Of a stretch of DNA of 64,000 nucleotides, positions 45,060 through 53,038 are shown piece by piece. Position numbers and translations under genes: made by a program. Where the stretch lies: NCBI RefSeq assembly GCF_003228315.1, contig NZ_CP029693.1, positions 2,427,501-2,491,500 on the forward strand, given 5' to 3'. The stretch's first letter is position 1, and every line of letters begins with the position of its first letter. Origin of the DNA: Pseudomonas putida. Lineage in GTDB: Bacteria; Pseudomonadota; Gammaproteobacteria; Pseudomonadales; Pseudomonadaceae. Below the pieces are notes generated by a model. It worked only from the letters and a program-made list of their open reading frames with translations. It had not been told where the DNA came from and searched no databases.

Positions 45060-45076
45060 GGCAAAAAAAGCACCAA
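45060..45076 (-). promoter_or_regulatory. second sigma54-like element, close to amtB
   Basis: On the - strand TTGGTGCTTTTTTTGCC has GG-N10-GC spacing. A start site about 12 bases on would leave too short a leader to keep the AAGG ribosome site, so it may be a decoy or alternative element. Confidence 0.35.
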
Positions 45077-45089
45077 AGCAGTTCGCGCG

Positions 45090-45106
45090 GGCAATCCATG
45101 CACCAA
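45090..45106 (-). promoter_or_regulatory. sigma54 promoter of amtB
   Basis: On the - strand TTGGTGCATGGATTGCC: exact GG-N10-GC and TTGC at -12. Predicted start near 45079 gives a leader of about 38 bases. Fits nitrogen control through NtrC. Confidence 0.55.
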
Positions 45107-45366
45107 GTTGTGACGCCTCGCATCGAGGGCATCACGCCTGATGAACCGCTTTGGCGCACAGGGTTCGTCAAGGCCAATCACAACCGTTTCTTTTGTTCGG
45201 GTTTTGATTGCTGCAATCAGGGTTTTGCGTAAATCATGCCCAGCAACGGCGCAATGGCCCGGGCTGACGCACCACGACACAGCAAAAGTTGTACCAGTCA
45301 TTTGTACTGAACCTTCACACAAGGCTCATACTCGAACCTTTCAGACGCCACCCATGGAGATCACCA

Positions 45367-45681
45367 ATGGCCAGCACCAAGGCAAAGACTGCTCAAGAAA
45401 TCCTGATGAACGACTTTCAGACACTGGTCAGCGATACCGAACGGTTGCTGGAACATACGGCGTCCCTGGCCGGTGACCAGGCAGATGAGTTGCGCGAGCA
45501 GATCCATGAGAGCCTGCTGCGGGCCCGGGAAACCTTGAAGCTGACCGAAGACTCCTTGCGCGAACGCGGCCAGGCTGCCGTCACCGCGACCGAAGACTAT
45601 GTTCAGGCCAACCCGTGGCAATCGGTCGGCATCGCCGCCGGCGTGGGTTTCCTGATCGGTCTGCTGGCGACCCGGCGCTGA
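45367..45681 (+). CDS. ElaB/YqjD (DUF883) membrane-anchored protein
   Basis: 104 residues: amphipathic helical region (AQEILMNDFQTLVSDTERLL, LAGDQADELREQIHESLLRA) and a C-terminal membrane anchor NPWQSVGIAAGVGFLIGLLA. YqjD-type proteins tether ribosomes at the membrane in stationary phase in E. coli. GGAG before the ATG. First of three overlapping or adjacent small genes in the order of yqjD-yqjE-yqjK. Confidence 0.85.
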   Translation: MASTKAKTAQEILMNDFQTLVSDTERLLEHTASLAGDQADELREQIHESLLRARETLKLTEDSLRERGQAAVTATEDYVQANPWQSVGIAAGVGFLIGLLATRR

Positions 45682-45683
45682 TC

Positions 45684-46073
45684 ATGGCGATTGAAGATTT
45701 CGGCTCGTCCGCATCGAGCGCCAGTTCCTCATCGCGACGCCTCGGCGCCGCCGTTCTCGGGTTGCTGCACAGTCATGTCGAGTTGTTCGGCATCGAACTG
45801 CAGGAACAAAAGGCCCGCACCGTCAGCCTTCTACTGTTCGCGGGCCTTGCTCTGGTGTTTGCACTCCTGCTGCTGGTGGGGTTGTCGACACTGGTGATGA
45901 TCCTGTTCTGGGACACCTATCGCCTGGCAGCCATCATCGGCCTTTGCGTCTTCTATACCCTGGCGGCGATCTTCTGCGGCATTCGCCTGAGAGCGGCGAT
46001 TTTCGATGAATCCTCGCCCTTCCATGGCACGCTGGAAGAGCTGGCCAATGACCGGGAGCGCCTGCTGCCATGA
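45684..46073 (+). CDS. YqjE-type phage-holin-family membrane protein
   Basis: 129 residues, two membrane helices (TVSLLLFAGLALVFALLLLV and LAAIIGLCVFYTLAAIFCGI) after a helix GLLHSHVELFGIELQEQKAR. Despite the family name it is a cellular stress-associated protein. Starts 3 bases after the DUF883 gene and overlaps the next start (ATGA). Confidence 0.82.
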   Translation: MAIEDFGSSASSASSSSRRLGAAVLGLLHSHVELFGIELQEQKARTVSLLLFAGLALVFALLLLVGLSTLVMILFWDTYRLAAIIGLCVFYTLAAIFCGIRLRAAIFDESSPFHGTLEELANDRERLLP

Positions 46074-46411
46074 ACCTGCCTGAACTGCCTCGCAATAGCT
46101 CTCGCACAGAAATGCGCAAGACGCTGATCCGCTTGCGCATGGAAATGCATCGCCAGGAAATCCGCCACGAATCCGCGCAACTGCTGCAACCCTTGCAGCG
46201 TGCTCGCGGGATGGCGCAAAACCTGCACGACGGACTGGGTATCAAGCACGCTCCACTGTGGGGCGTGGCAGCGGTCACACTGCTGGGTTTCCTCACCGGC
46301 AAAGGTGCCAAGAGCGGCGGTGCCAGCAGCCTGGTCCGCCTGATTCGTCTCGGTGCGACGCTGGGACCGCTGATCAAGCTGGTGTTGCAGGGCTCCTCGC
46401 GCAAAACCTGA
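46070..46411 (+). CDS. YqjK-like small protein
   Basis: 113 residues. Basic helical N-terminus (SRTEMRKTLIRLRMEMHRQE) and a C-terminal hydrophobic stretch (LWGVAAVTLLGFLTG). Start overlaps the previous stop. Position after yqjD and yqjE suggests the third member of that operon; sequence similarity is weak and function unknown. Confidence 0.7.
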   Translation: MNLPELPRNSSRTEMRKTLIRLRMEMHRQEIRHESAQLLQPLQRARGMAQNLHDGLGIKHAPLWGVAAVTLLGFLTGKGAKSGGASSLVRLIRLGATLGPLIKLVLQGSSRKT

Positions 46412-46575
46412 GCGGTCACTTTCTGGCTGTAGCCTTACCCAAAACCATGGGATGAACCTCTGCTCAAGGGGTTCAGCTCTGGGTGGCGATCTGCTCGATA
46501 GTTGCAGTTCCCCTTGCAGGTCCTGATGCGAACCGGGAAGCTAGGAATTCAAGTCCCCCGACGGAGAGCCCCGCC

Positions 46576-47904
46576 TTGGATTGGCATACCCTGCTTACCC
46601 GCGAACGCCTCAGAAAGCCCCTGCACAGCTCGCAAGAGCTCGGCCGCAGCCCCTTTCACAAAGACCATGACCGCATCATTTTTTCCGGCGCGTTTCGCCG
46701 CCTCGGGCGCAAGACCCAGGTGCATCCGGTTTCCAGCAACGATCATATCCACACGCGCCTGACCCACTCGCTGGAAGTCAGTTGCGTCGGCCGCTCTCTG
46801 GGCATGCGCGTCGGTGAGACCATTCGCAGCGTCCTGCCCGACTGGTGCGAGCCCGGCGACCTTGGGATGGTGGTGCAATCGGCTTGCCTGGCCCATGACA
46901 TCGGCAACCCGCCGTTCGGTCACTCAGGCGAAGATGCGATTCGCCATTGGTTTCAGCAAGCCGCCGGCCGTGGCTGGCTGGACGCAATGAGCGAAGCCGA
47001 GCGTAATGATTTCCTCAACTTCGAGGGCAACGCCCAGGGTTTTCGGGTACTGACCCAGCTGGAGTACCACCAGTTCGACGGCGGCACCCGCCTGACCTAT
47101 GCCACCCTCGGCACCTACCTGAAATACCCCTGGACGGCGAAGCATGCCGACTCGCTGGGGTACAAGAAGCACAAATTCGGCTGCTATCAGAGCGAACTGC
47201 CACTGCTGGAACAGATCGCCCACAAGCTCGGCCTGCCGCAACTCGAGGATCAGCGCTGGGCGCGCCATCCGCTGGTTTATCTGATGGAGGCCGCCGACGA
47301 TATCTGTTACGCACTGATCGATCTCGAGGATGGCCTGGAGATGTCCCTGCTCGAGTACAGCGAAGTGGAGTCCCTGCTTTTGGATCTGGTGGGTGACGAT
47401 CTGCCGGAAACCTACCGACAGCTCGGTCCCGGGGATTCTCGGCGACGCAAACTGGCCATTCTGCGCGGCAAGGCCATTGAACACCTGACCAATGCCGCGG
47501 CCCGTGCCTTCGTCGAGCAACAAGACGCGTTGCTGGCAGGTGCACTGCCCGGCGACCTGGTGGAACACATGCATGGCCCGGCCAAACGTTGTGTTATCAA
47601 TGCAAAAGACATGGCTCGCAAGAAGATTTTCCAGGACAAACGCAAGACCCTCCACGAAATCGGTGCCTACACCACCCTGGAAATATTGCTCAACGCCTTC
47701 TGTGGTGCGGCGGTGGAACAGCACAACGGCCGCACGCCATCCTTCAAGAGTCGGCGGATTCTCGACCTGCTGGGTAACAATGCTCCGGATCCGCATGGTT
47801 CACTGCACGCATCGTTCCTGCGCATGATCGACTTCATCGCCGGCATGACAGACAGCTATGCCAGTGACATGGCGCTGGAAATGACTGGGCGCTCCAGCCG
47901 TTGA
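46576..47904 (+). CDS. dgt: deoxyguanosinetriphosphate triphosphohydrolase-like protein
   Basis: 442 residues. HD-domain metal ligands: H in [18 protein letters not shown] in [18 protein letters not shown], and Asp in [16 protein letters not shown]. It hydrolyses dGTP (or other dNTPs) to nucleoside plus triphosphate. The start is TTG, giving [12 protein letters not shown], with GGAGA 8 bases before; upstream open codons do not look coding. Single gene with a hairpin after it. Confidence 0.88.
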   Translation: MDWHTLLTRERLRKPLHSSQELGRSPFHKDHDRIIFSGAFRRLGRKTQVHPVSSNDHIHTRLTHSLEVSCVGRSLGMRVGETIRSVLPDWCEPGDLGMVVQSACLAHDIGNPPFGHSGEDAIRHWFQQAAGRGWLDAMSEAERNDFLNFEGNAQGFRVLTQLEYHQFDGGTRLTYATLGTYLKYPWTAKHADSLGYKKHKFGCYQSELPLLEQIAHKLGLPQLEDQRWARHPLVYLMEAADDICYALIDLEDGLEMSLLEYSEVESLLLDLVGDDLPETYRQLGPGDSRRRKLAILRGKAIEHLTNAAARAFVEQQDALLAGALPGDLVEHMHGPAKRCVINAKDMARKKIFQDKRKTLHEIGAYTTLEILLNAFCGAAVEQHNGRTPSFKSRRILDLLGNNAPDPHGSLHASFLRMIDFIAGMTDSYASDMALEMTGRSSR

Positions 47905-47917
47905 TGACTTGCTGACA

Positions 47918-47947
47918 ATCGGCCATTACACCACTGCAATGGCCGAT
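47918..47947 (+). terminator. hairpin after dgt
   Basis: 10-bp stem ATCGGCCATT/AATGGCCGAT, 10-base loop, 13 bases after the stop; followed by C-run rather than T-run, so termination would be weak. Confidence 0.45.
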
Positions 47948-48081
47948 CCCCCCTCAAAACACCGGTGACATTCAAGGCTCGCTGAATTGCCCTACAACGG
48001 ATGTCGCTTCACCTGATCGATTGCCGGTTTTTGAAGCGAAACAATCGCGCTTCCTTTGTTCAAAAAAGAAGCATAAATAAT

Positions 48082-48492
48082 ATGATCAAAGACAATCTGC
48101 GCATCTTGCTGGTGGAAGACCACCCGTTTCAGCTCAAGGCAACTCAGTATCTACTCGAAAGTTATGGCTTTGACCGTTTAACTACAACCGGCTGTGCCCA
48201 GGAGGCGTTAACGCAAATGTTGGGTGCAGAGCAACCTTTCGATATTCTTTTGTGCGACCAATGCTTGCCGGATCTATCCGGCATTGAATTGGTAAAGTTC
48301 GCCAGCCAGCATGGAATGATCAAACAGGCCATCCTTTTGAGCAGCCTGACACCCGCTGAACTGAACAGTCTTGAAGACATGGCGACAACTCACGACCTCC
48401 CACTACTGGGTTATCTGATAAAACCACTGAAACAAGACGAATTCATAAGACTATTGACTTCAAATCCACTTAAAAAATCGCCAAAACAATAA
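48082..48492 (+). CDS. receiver-only response regulator
   Basis: 136 residues, receiver domain and nothing else: acidic pair in LLVEDHPFQLKATQYLL, phospho-acceptor D59 in FDILLCDQCLPDLSG, Thr/Ser region LLSSLTPAE and Lys in LGYLIKPLKQDEF. The start ATG follows AAGAAG; 27 more codons are open upstream but AT-rich and unlikely coding. It precedes a BvgA-like regulator and BvgS-like kinase and may be a phospho-sink or intermediate of their relay, or a c-di-GMP-related adaptor. Confidence 0.82.
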   Translation: MIKDNLRILLVEDHPFQLKATQYLLESYGFDRLTTTGCAQEALTQMLGAEQPFDILLCDQCLPDLSGIELVKFASQHGMIKQAILLSSLTPAELNSLEDMATTHDLPLLGYLIKPLKQDEFIRLLTSNPLKKSPKQ

Positions 48493-48609
48493 ACAAACAA
48501 AAACAACGACATCCAGATAAAACTAAAAACGCACAGCCCTCCGCCTATAAACGCCACCAATCCATGTAAGAAAACCTAGTTCAAGCGTAGTCCCATTCTT
48601 TTTTGCTTG

Positions 48610-48623
48610 TAGGAATTCTCCTA
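48610..48623. promoter_or_regulatory. TAGGA-ATTC-TCCTA dyad upstream of BvgA-like gene
   Basis: 14-base inverted repeat in an AT-rich 220-base gap, about 90 bases before the regulator ATG. Its size fits LuxR/NarL-type or BvgA-type dimers, so autoregulation is possible. Confidence 0.45.
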
Positions 48624-48713
48624 TTTTGTCACTACAGACAAGCCAGTTCATACGTCACACCAACTATCTAAGCTAAGGTGCGCGCTTTATTACAGTTCGC
48701 ATGGGAATTTATT

Positions 48714-49340
48714 ATGAACTCCGTTTTTATTGTCGACGATCACCCTGTCATCCGGCTTGCGGTTCGCATGCTGCTTGAACACGAAGGTTACAAAGTCATC
48801 GGTGAAACCGACAACGGGGTCGATGCCATGCAGATGGTCCGTGAATGCATGCCGGATCTGGTCATTCTCGACATCAGCATTCCCAAGCTCGATGGTCTGG
48901 AAGTGCTGGCCCGTTTCAACGCAATGAGTACTCCCTTGAAAACGCTGGTACTGACAGCACAATGCCCGACACTCTTCGGCATTCGCTGCATGCAATCCGG
49001 TGCATCCGGATATGTCTGTAAACAGGAGGACCTTAGCGAACTGGTCAGTGCCATAAAAGCAGTATTGTCAGGTTACAACTACTTCCCCAGCGAAGCATTG
49101 AATCCTATACGTGGCGACGAAGCCCGTTGTGCTGAACTGGAACTGTTCAAGTCCGTGAATGACCGGGAACTGATGGTATTGCAACTTTTTGCACAGGGGC
49201 GTACCAACAAGGAAATAGCCAAAGGCATGTTCCTGAGTAACAAAACCGTAAGTACTTACAAGAAACGACTCATGCAGAAACTCAAGGCCAGGTCCCTGGT
49301 TGAACTCATCGAAATGGCAAAACGCAACGCACTCGTATGA
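48714..49340 (+). CDS. BvgA/EvgA-like LuxR-family response regulator
   Basis: 208 residues: receiver with D53 in LVILDISIPKLDGLEVLARF, K in GYVCKQEDLSELV; C-terminal helix-turn-helix NDRELMVLQLFAQGRTNKEI then AKGMFLSNKTVSTYKKRLMQ. GGGAA is upstream of the ATG. The stop overlaps the kinase start by 4 bases (ATGA), giving coupled translation with the BvgS-like kinase, the classical bvgAS/evgAS order. Confidence 0.9.
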   Translation: MNSVFIVDDHPVIRLAVRMLLEHEGYKVIGETDNGVDAMQMVRECMPDLVILDISIPKLDGLEVLARFNAMSTPLKTLVLTAQCPTLFGIRCMQSGASGYVCKQEDLSELVSAIKAVLSGYNYFPSEALNPIRGDEARCAELELFKSVNDRELMVLQLFAQGRTNKEIAKGMFLSNKTVSTYKKRLMQKLKARSLVELIEMAKRNALV

Positions 49341-52300
49341 GTAACAGGATGCCAGGTCGCGCAATGGATTATCTGATACTGATTGTCGTTGGCCTTTGCC
49401 TGAGCAACTCATCGTTCGCCTCGCAGCACAGTGAAAACTACGACTTGCTGAGTCGCTCGACAATCGGGCTCCCGGACATCCAACTGGACGCCGGACAAAA
49501 ACGCTGGCTGAAGAACAAACGCGAACTGATCCTGGGCACTTCCGCTCCAGACTACCCACCCTTTGATCTGACCCTCAGCGGTCGCGACTACGAGGGTTTC
49601 ACCGCCGACTACGCAGGCATCCTCGGCAAGGTCACCGAATTACCCATCAGAGTTCAACGATTCGCATCCCGCGAGGCGGCCATTGAAGCGCTTGAAAAAG
49701 GCGAAGTCGACCTGCTCGGTACAGCCAACGGATTCGAGGCACGCAACAACAATATTGTTCTCTCCGAGCCCTACGCCGTGGATCAACCGGTGCTGGTGAC
49801 CCGAGAAGGAGAGTCCCGCTCATTGACCGATGGCCTGACCGACATGCGCCTGAGCATGGTGTATCACTACTTGCCGCTGGACGAAGTAAAGGCCCTGTAT
49901 CCAAAGGCACTCATCACTTCCTACCCGTCCTACCAGAATGCGATCAATGCCGTTGCCTTCGATCAGGCTGACGTGTTTCTCGGCGATACCATTTCTACCC
50001 ACTACATCATCAACAAGGGGTATCTGAACAACATCCGCATGGCCAGCTTCGGCAAACACGAAGCCCATGGTTTCAGCTTCGCGGTGCGCAGGAACAACCC
50101 CGATCTGCTGGGCATCGTCAACGCAATGCTCGAGGTGGTTCCTACCGGCGTTCGAGAAAGCATCGCCAAACGCTGGAGTGCCGGCAGTGACATTCTGCTC
50201 ACCGATCACAAACTGGAGCTCAGTGACAGCGAGGAACGCTGGCTGGCGCAACATCCGGTGGTGCGTGTGGTAGTGAACGAAGCGTTTGCACCTCTGACCT
50301 TCTTCGACAGCGAGGATAACTTTCGTGGCGTTGCGGCGGATTTGCTCGAACTGATCAGACTGCGCACTGGCTTGCGCTTCGACATCCAGCGCAGCCGCAG
50401 CGACAGTGACATGGTCCAATGGCTCGAAGCCAATCAGGTCGATCTGATCGCCGCCCTGCTTCCCACCACACAACGGGAAACCTTGCTGAATTTCAGCCGA
50501 CCGTACCTGCAAAACTCCAACGTCCTGCTCACGCGCAAGGCCGAAGACAGCCCGACCAACCTGACGCAACTTGAGGGCAAACGCCTGGCCATCGCCCAGG
50601 GGCATCCGCTGTCGACCTGGCTGCGTCGCGAATTTCCGTTGATCAAGGTCATTGAAACCCCGGACACCTTCAGTGCCGTGGAAATGCTGGCCGAAGGCCT
50701 GGTGGAAGGTACTGTCAACTCATTGGTGATTGCCAATTACTTCATTTCTTCACGACTGTTCGAGCACACCCTGCAGATCACTACCACCATTGGCACCGAG
50801 CAAGCCGCCTTCTCCCTGGCAACCAACCGCGAGGCCAAGGAACTGCATGACATCCTAAACAAGGCACTTCTAAGCATCTCGCCGGAAGAACTGGGCATCA
50901 TCAACAGTCGCTGGCGCGGGTATTCGGCCTCCTCGCAAAACACCTGGCGTCACTATCACCGGCTGTTCTATCAAATCGTCATCGGTGCCGGCGTACTGCT
51001 GCTGATTTCCGTTGCGTGGAACGCTTACATGCGGCGTCAGATCAATCAACGCAAGGCCGCCGAACGCGCCTTGAATGATCAATTCGAATTCATGCGCTCG
51101 CTGGTCAATGGCACGCCGCACCCGATTTACGTGCGAGATCGCCAGGGTCTGCTGCAAAGCTGCAATGACAGTTATCTGCAGGCCTTCAATGTCAGACGCG
51201 AAGATGTCATTGGCAAAAGTGTCATCGAGGGCTCCCTGAGCAATGCCTGCGAAGCCCGGGAATATCAGGCCGACTATCAGCGCGTGATGGCCGAAGGCAC
51301 ACCAATGATTCTCGACCGTCCCATGCACATCGGCGGCCACCGGTTGACGATCTATCACTGGATCCTTCCCTACAAAGACTCGAGCGGTGAAGTCCAGGGC
51401 ATCATCGGTGGCTGGATCGACATCAGCGAACGCCGACAATTGTTTGATGACCTGCGTTGCGCCAAAGAACGCGCCGATGAAGCAAACCGGGCCAAGAGCA
51501 CGTTTCTGGCGACCATGAGTCACGAAATCCGCACACCGATGAACGCCATCATCGGCATGCTCGAATTGACGCTCAAGCGCATCGAATGCGAACACCCGGA
51601 CCGTCCCGCCATCGATGTCGCGTACAACTCGGCGAAGGATCTGCTGGAACTTATCGGCGACATACTCGACATCGCACGCATCGAATCCGGTCATCTGAGC
51701 CTGAACCCGGAACGGGTCAATCCACAGGAAACAGTGGCATCGGTGGTACGGATTTTCGATGGCCTGGCACGGCAGAAAGCCCTGGAACTCCAGTTGGACT
51801 TCAACCCGGACAATCCTTGCGTCGACGTTCTGCTCGATCCATTACGTTTCAAACAGGTGCTGTCGAACCTGGTCAGCAATGCCATCAAATTTACCGAACA
51901 AGGACGGGTCAGGATCAGCGTCGAATTGCGCGCGACCACCGAGCCCGATCAGGTACGGATGCAGGTGCAAGTCGAGGACAGCGGCATCGGAATCAGTGCA
52001 CAGGATCAACAACGCCTGTTCGAGCCCTTCGCCCAGGCTGAACATAGTGGGCATACGGCCCAGGGTGGCACCGGGCTCGGTCTGGTCATCAGTCGTACTC
52101 TTTGCGAAAGAATGGGGGGCAGCCTGCAACTGAGCAGTCAGCCCGGCGTCGGTACGCAAGTGCAGTTGTCACTGCTTCTGACGGCCCTGCCACGGGAGAC
52201 CGCAGTGGGCAAAGCCGAGAAAACGATCCACGCGACCCGCACGCCGCTGAAGGTTCTGGTGGTCGATGACCATGCGGCCAATCGCCTGCTCATGTGTCAG

Positions 52301-52990
52301 CAACTGGATTTTCTAGGCCACCAGTTCAGTGTTGCGGCGGATGGTCGTGAAGGATTCGAGATGTGGAAAGCCGGCGTGTTCGACCTCGTGATTGCCGACT
52401 GCAACATGCCAGTCATGAATGGTTATGAGCTATCCCGGGCCATTCGCCAACACGAACAACAGATGCGGCAGCCGTACTGCACTGTTCTCGGTTTTACCGC
52501 CAATGCCCAACCCGAAGAGATTCAGCGCTGCAAAGATGCCGGCATGGATGACTGCCTGTTCAAACCCCTCACCCTGACGGCCCTCAGTCATTGGGTCGAG
52601 GGCCTGAAACCGACCGCCCATTCACCCGCCTTCAGCCTGGAGGGATTGCAGCAGATGACAGGTGGTAACCCAGTATTGAACCAGCGTCTTTTGACCGAGT
52701 TGCTCAACAGCAATCGCCAGGATCGCCAGGGATTGCTGGCGCTGCACGGTTCCAGCGAGCCGCAGGTATTTCTCGATATCGCCCACAAAATCAAAGGTGC
52801 TGCCCGGATCGTCCAGGCTTCTCGATTGATCGACAGCTGCGAAGCCTTGGAGATCGCTTGTCGTGAGCCCTTTCACCCCGACAAGGTGGCCGAATGCTCC
52901 GCAGCCGTGGAACGGTCGCTGCTGGAACTGGACCGGGCCTTGCTGCAAAAAATCGGCGACAACGACAACAGCAGAACGACAGAGGCTTAA
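49337..52990 (+). CDS. BvgS/EvgS-like unorthodox hybrid sensor kinase
   Basis: 1217 residues. Signal peptide/first helix (about 10-28); two tandem periplasmic solute-binding family-3 domains (about 50-285 and 290-530) like a Venus-flytrap pair; TM helix YQIVIGAGVLLLISVAWNAY near 545-565; PAS (about 580-700); HisKA with H729 in ATMSHEIRTPMNAIIG; HATPase; receiver with D1021 in VIADCNMPVMNGY; C-terminal HPt with H1150 in IAHKIKGAARI. All phosphorelay residues are intact. Phosphate should go H729-D1021-H1150 and on to the BvgA-like regulator, and perhaps to the receiver-only protein. Ligand unknown. Confidence 0.92.
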   Translation: MSNRMPGRAMDYLILIVVGLCLSNSSFASQHSENYDLLSRSTIGLPDIQLDAGQKRWLKNKRELILGTSAPDYPPFDLTLSGRDYEGFTADYAGILGKVTELPIRVQRFASREAAIEALEKGEVDLLGTANGFEARNNNIVLSEPYAVDQPVLVTREGESRSLTDGLTDMRLSMVYHYLPLDEVKALYPKALITSYPSYQNAINAVAFDQADVFLGDTISTHYIINKGYLNNIRMASFGKHEAHGFSFAVRRNNPDLLGIVNAMLEVVPTGVRESIAKRWSAGSDILLTDHKLELSDSEERWLAQHPVVRVVVNEAFAPLTFFDSEDNFRGVAADLLELIRLRTGLRFDIQRSRSDSDMVQWLEANQVDLIAALLPTTQRETLLNFSRPYLQNSNVLLTRKAEDSPTNLTQLEGKRLAIAQGHPLSTWLRREFPLIKVIETPDTFSAVEMLAEGLVEGTVNSLVIANYFISSRLFEHTLQITTTIGTEQAAFSLATNREAKELHDILNKALLSISPEELGIINSRWRGYSASSQNTWRHYHRLFYQIVIGAGVLLLISVAWNAYMRRQINQRKAAERALNDQFEFMRSLVNGTPHPIYVRDRQGLLQSCNDSYLQAFNVRREDVIGKSVIEGSLSNACEAREYQADYQRVMAEGTPMILDRPMHIGGHRLTIYHWILPYKDSSGEVQGIIGGWIDISERRQLFDDLRCAKERADEANRAKSTFLATMSHEIRTPMNAIIGMLELTLKRIECEHPDRPAIDVAYNSAKDLLELIGDILDIARIESGHLSLNPERVNPQETVASVVRIFDGLARQKALELQLDFNPDNPCVDVLLDPLRFKQVLSNLVSNAIKFTEQGRVRISVELRATTEPDQVRMQVQVEDSGIGISAQDQQRLFEPFAQAEHSGHTAQGGTGLGLVISRTLCERMGGSLQLSSQPGVGTQVQLSLLLTALPRETAVGKAEKTIHATRTPLKVLVVDDHAANRLLMCQQLDFLGHQFSVAADGREGFEMWKAGVFDLVIADCNMPVMNGYELSRAIRQHEQQMRQPYCTVLGFTANAQPEEIQRCKDAGMDDCLFKPLTLTALSHWVEGLKPTAHSPAFSLEGLQQMTGGNPVLNQRLLTELLNSNRQDRQGLLALHGSSEPQVFLDIAHKIKGAARIVQASRLIDSCEALEIACREPFHPDKVAECSAAVERSLLELDRALLQKIGDNDNSRTTEA

Positions 52991-53038
52991 CTATGCTTGG
53001 TCGCTGAGCAGTGTGTTAACCATCACGGAGCGACCTGC

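Larger units (their letters stand above)
45042..45366. other. divergent intergenic region amtB / DUF883 gene
   Basis: 325 bases with two sigma54-type elements reading toward amtB (45060-45076 and 45090-45106) and the GGAG ribosome site of the right-hand gene. A GCACCA half site near 45272 could be part of an NtrC site. Nothing else recognised. Confidence 0.5.

Noticed and set aside
45684..46073. Phage holin family protein as a prophage sign
   Set aside because: It is a YqjE-type cellular protein in a yqjD-yqjE-like operon; no other phage genes are present.
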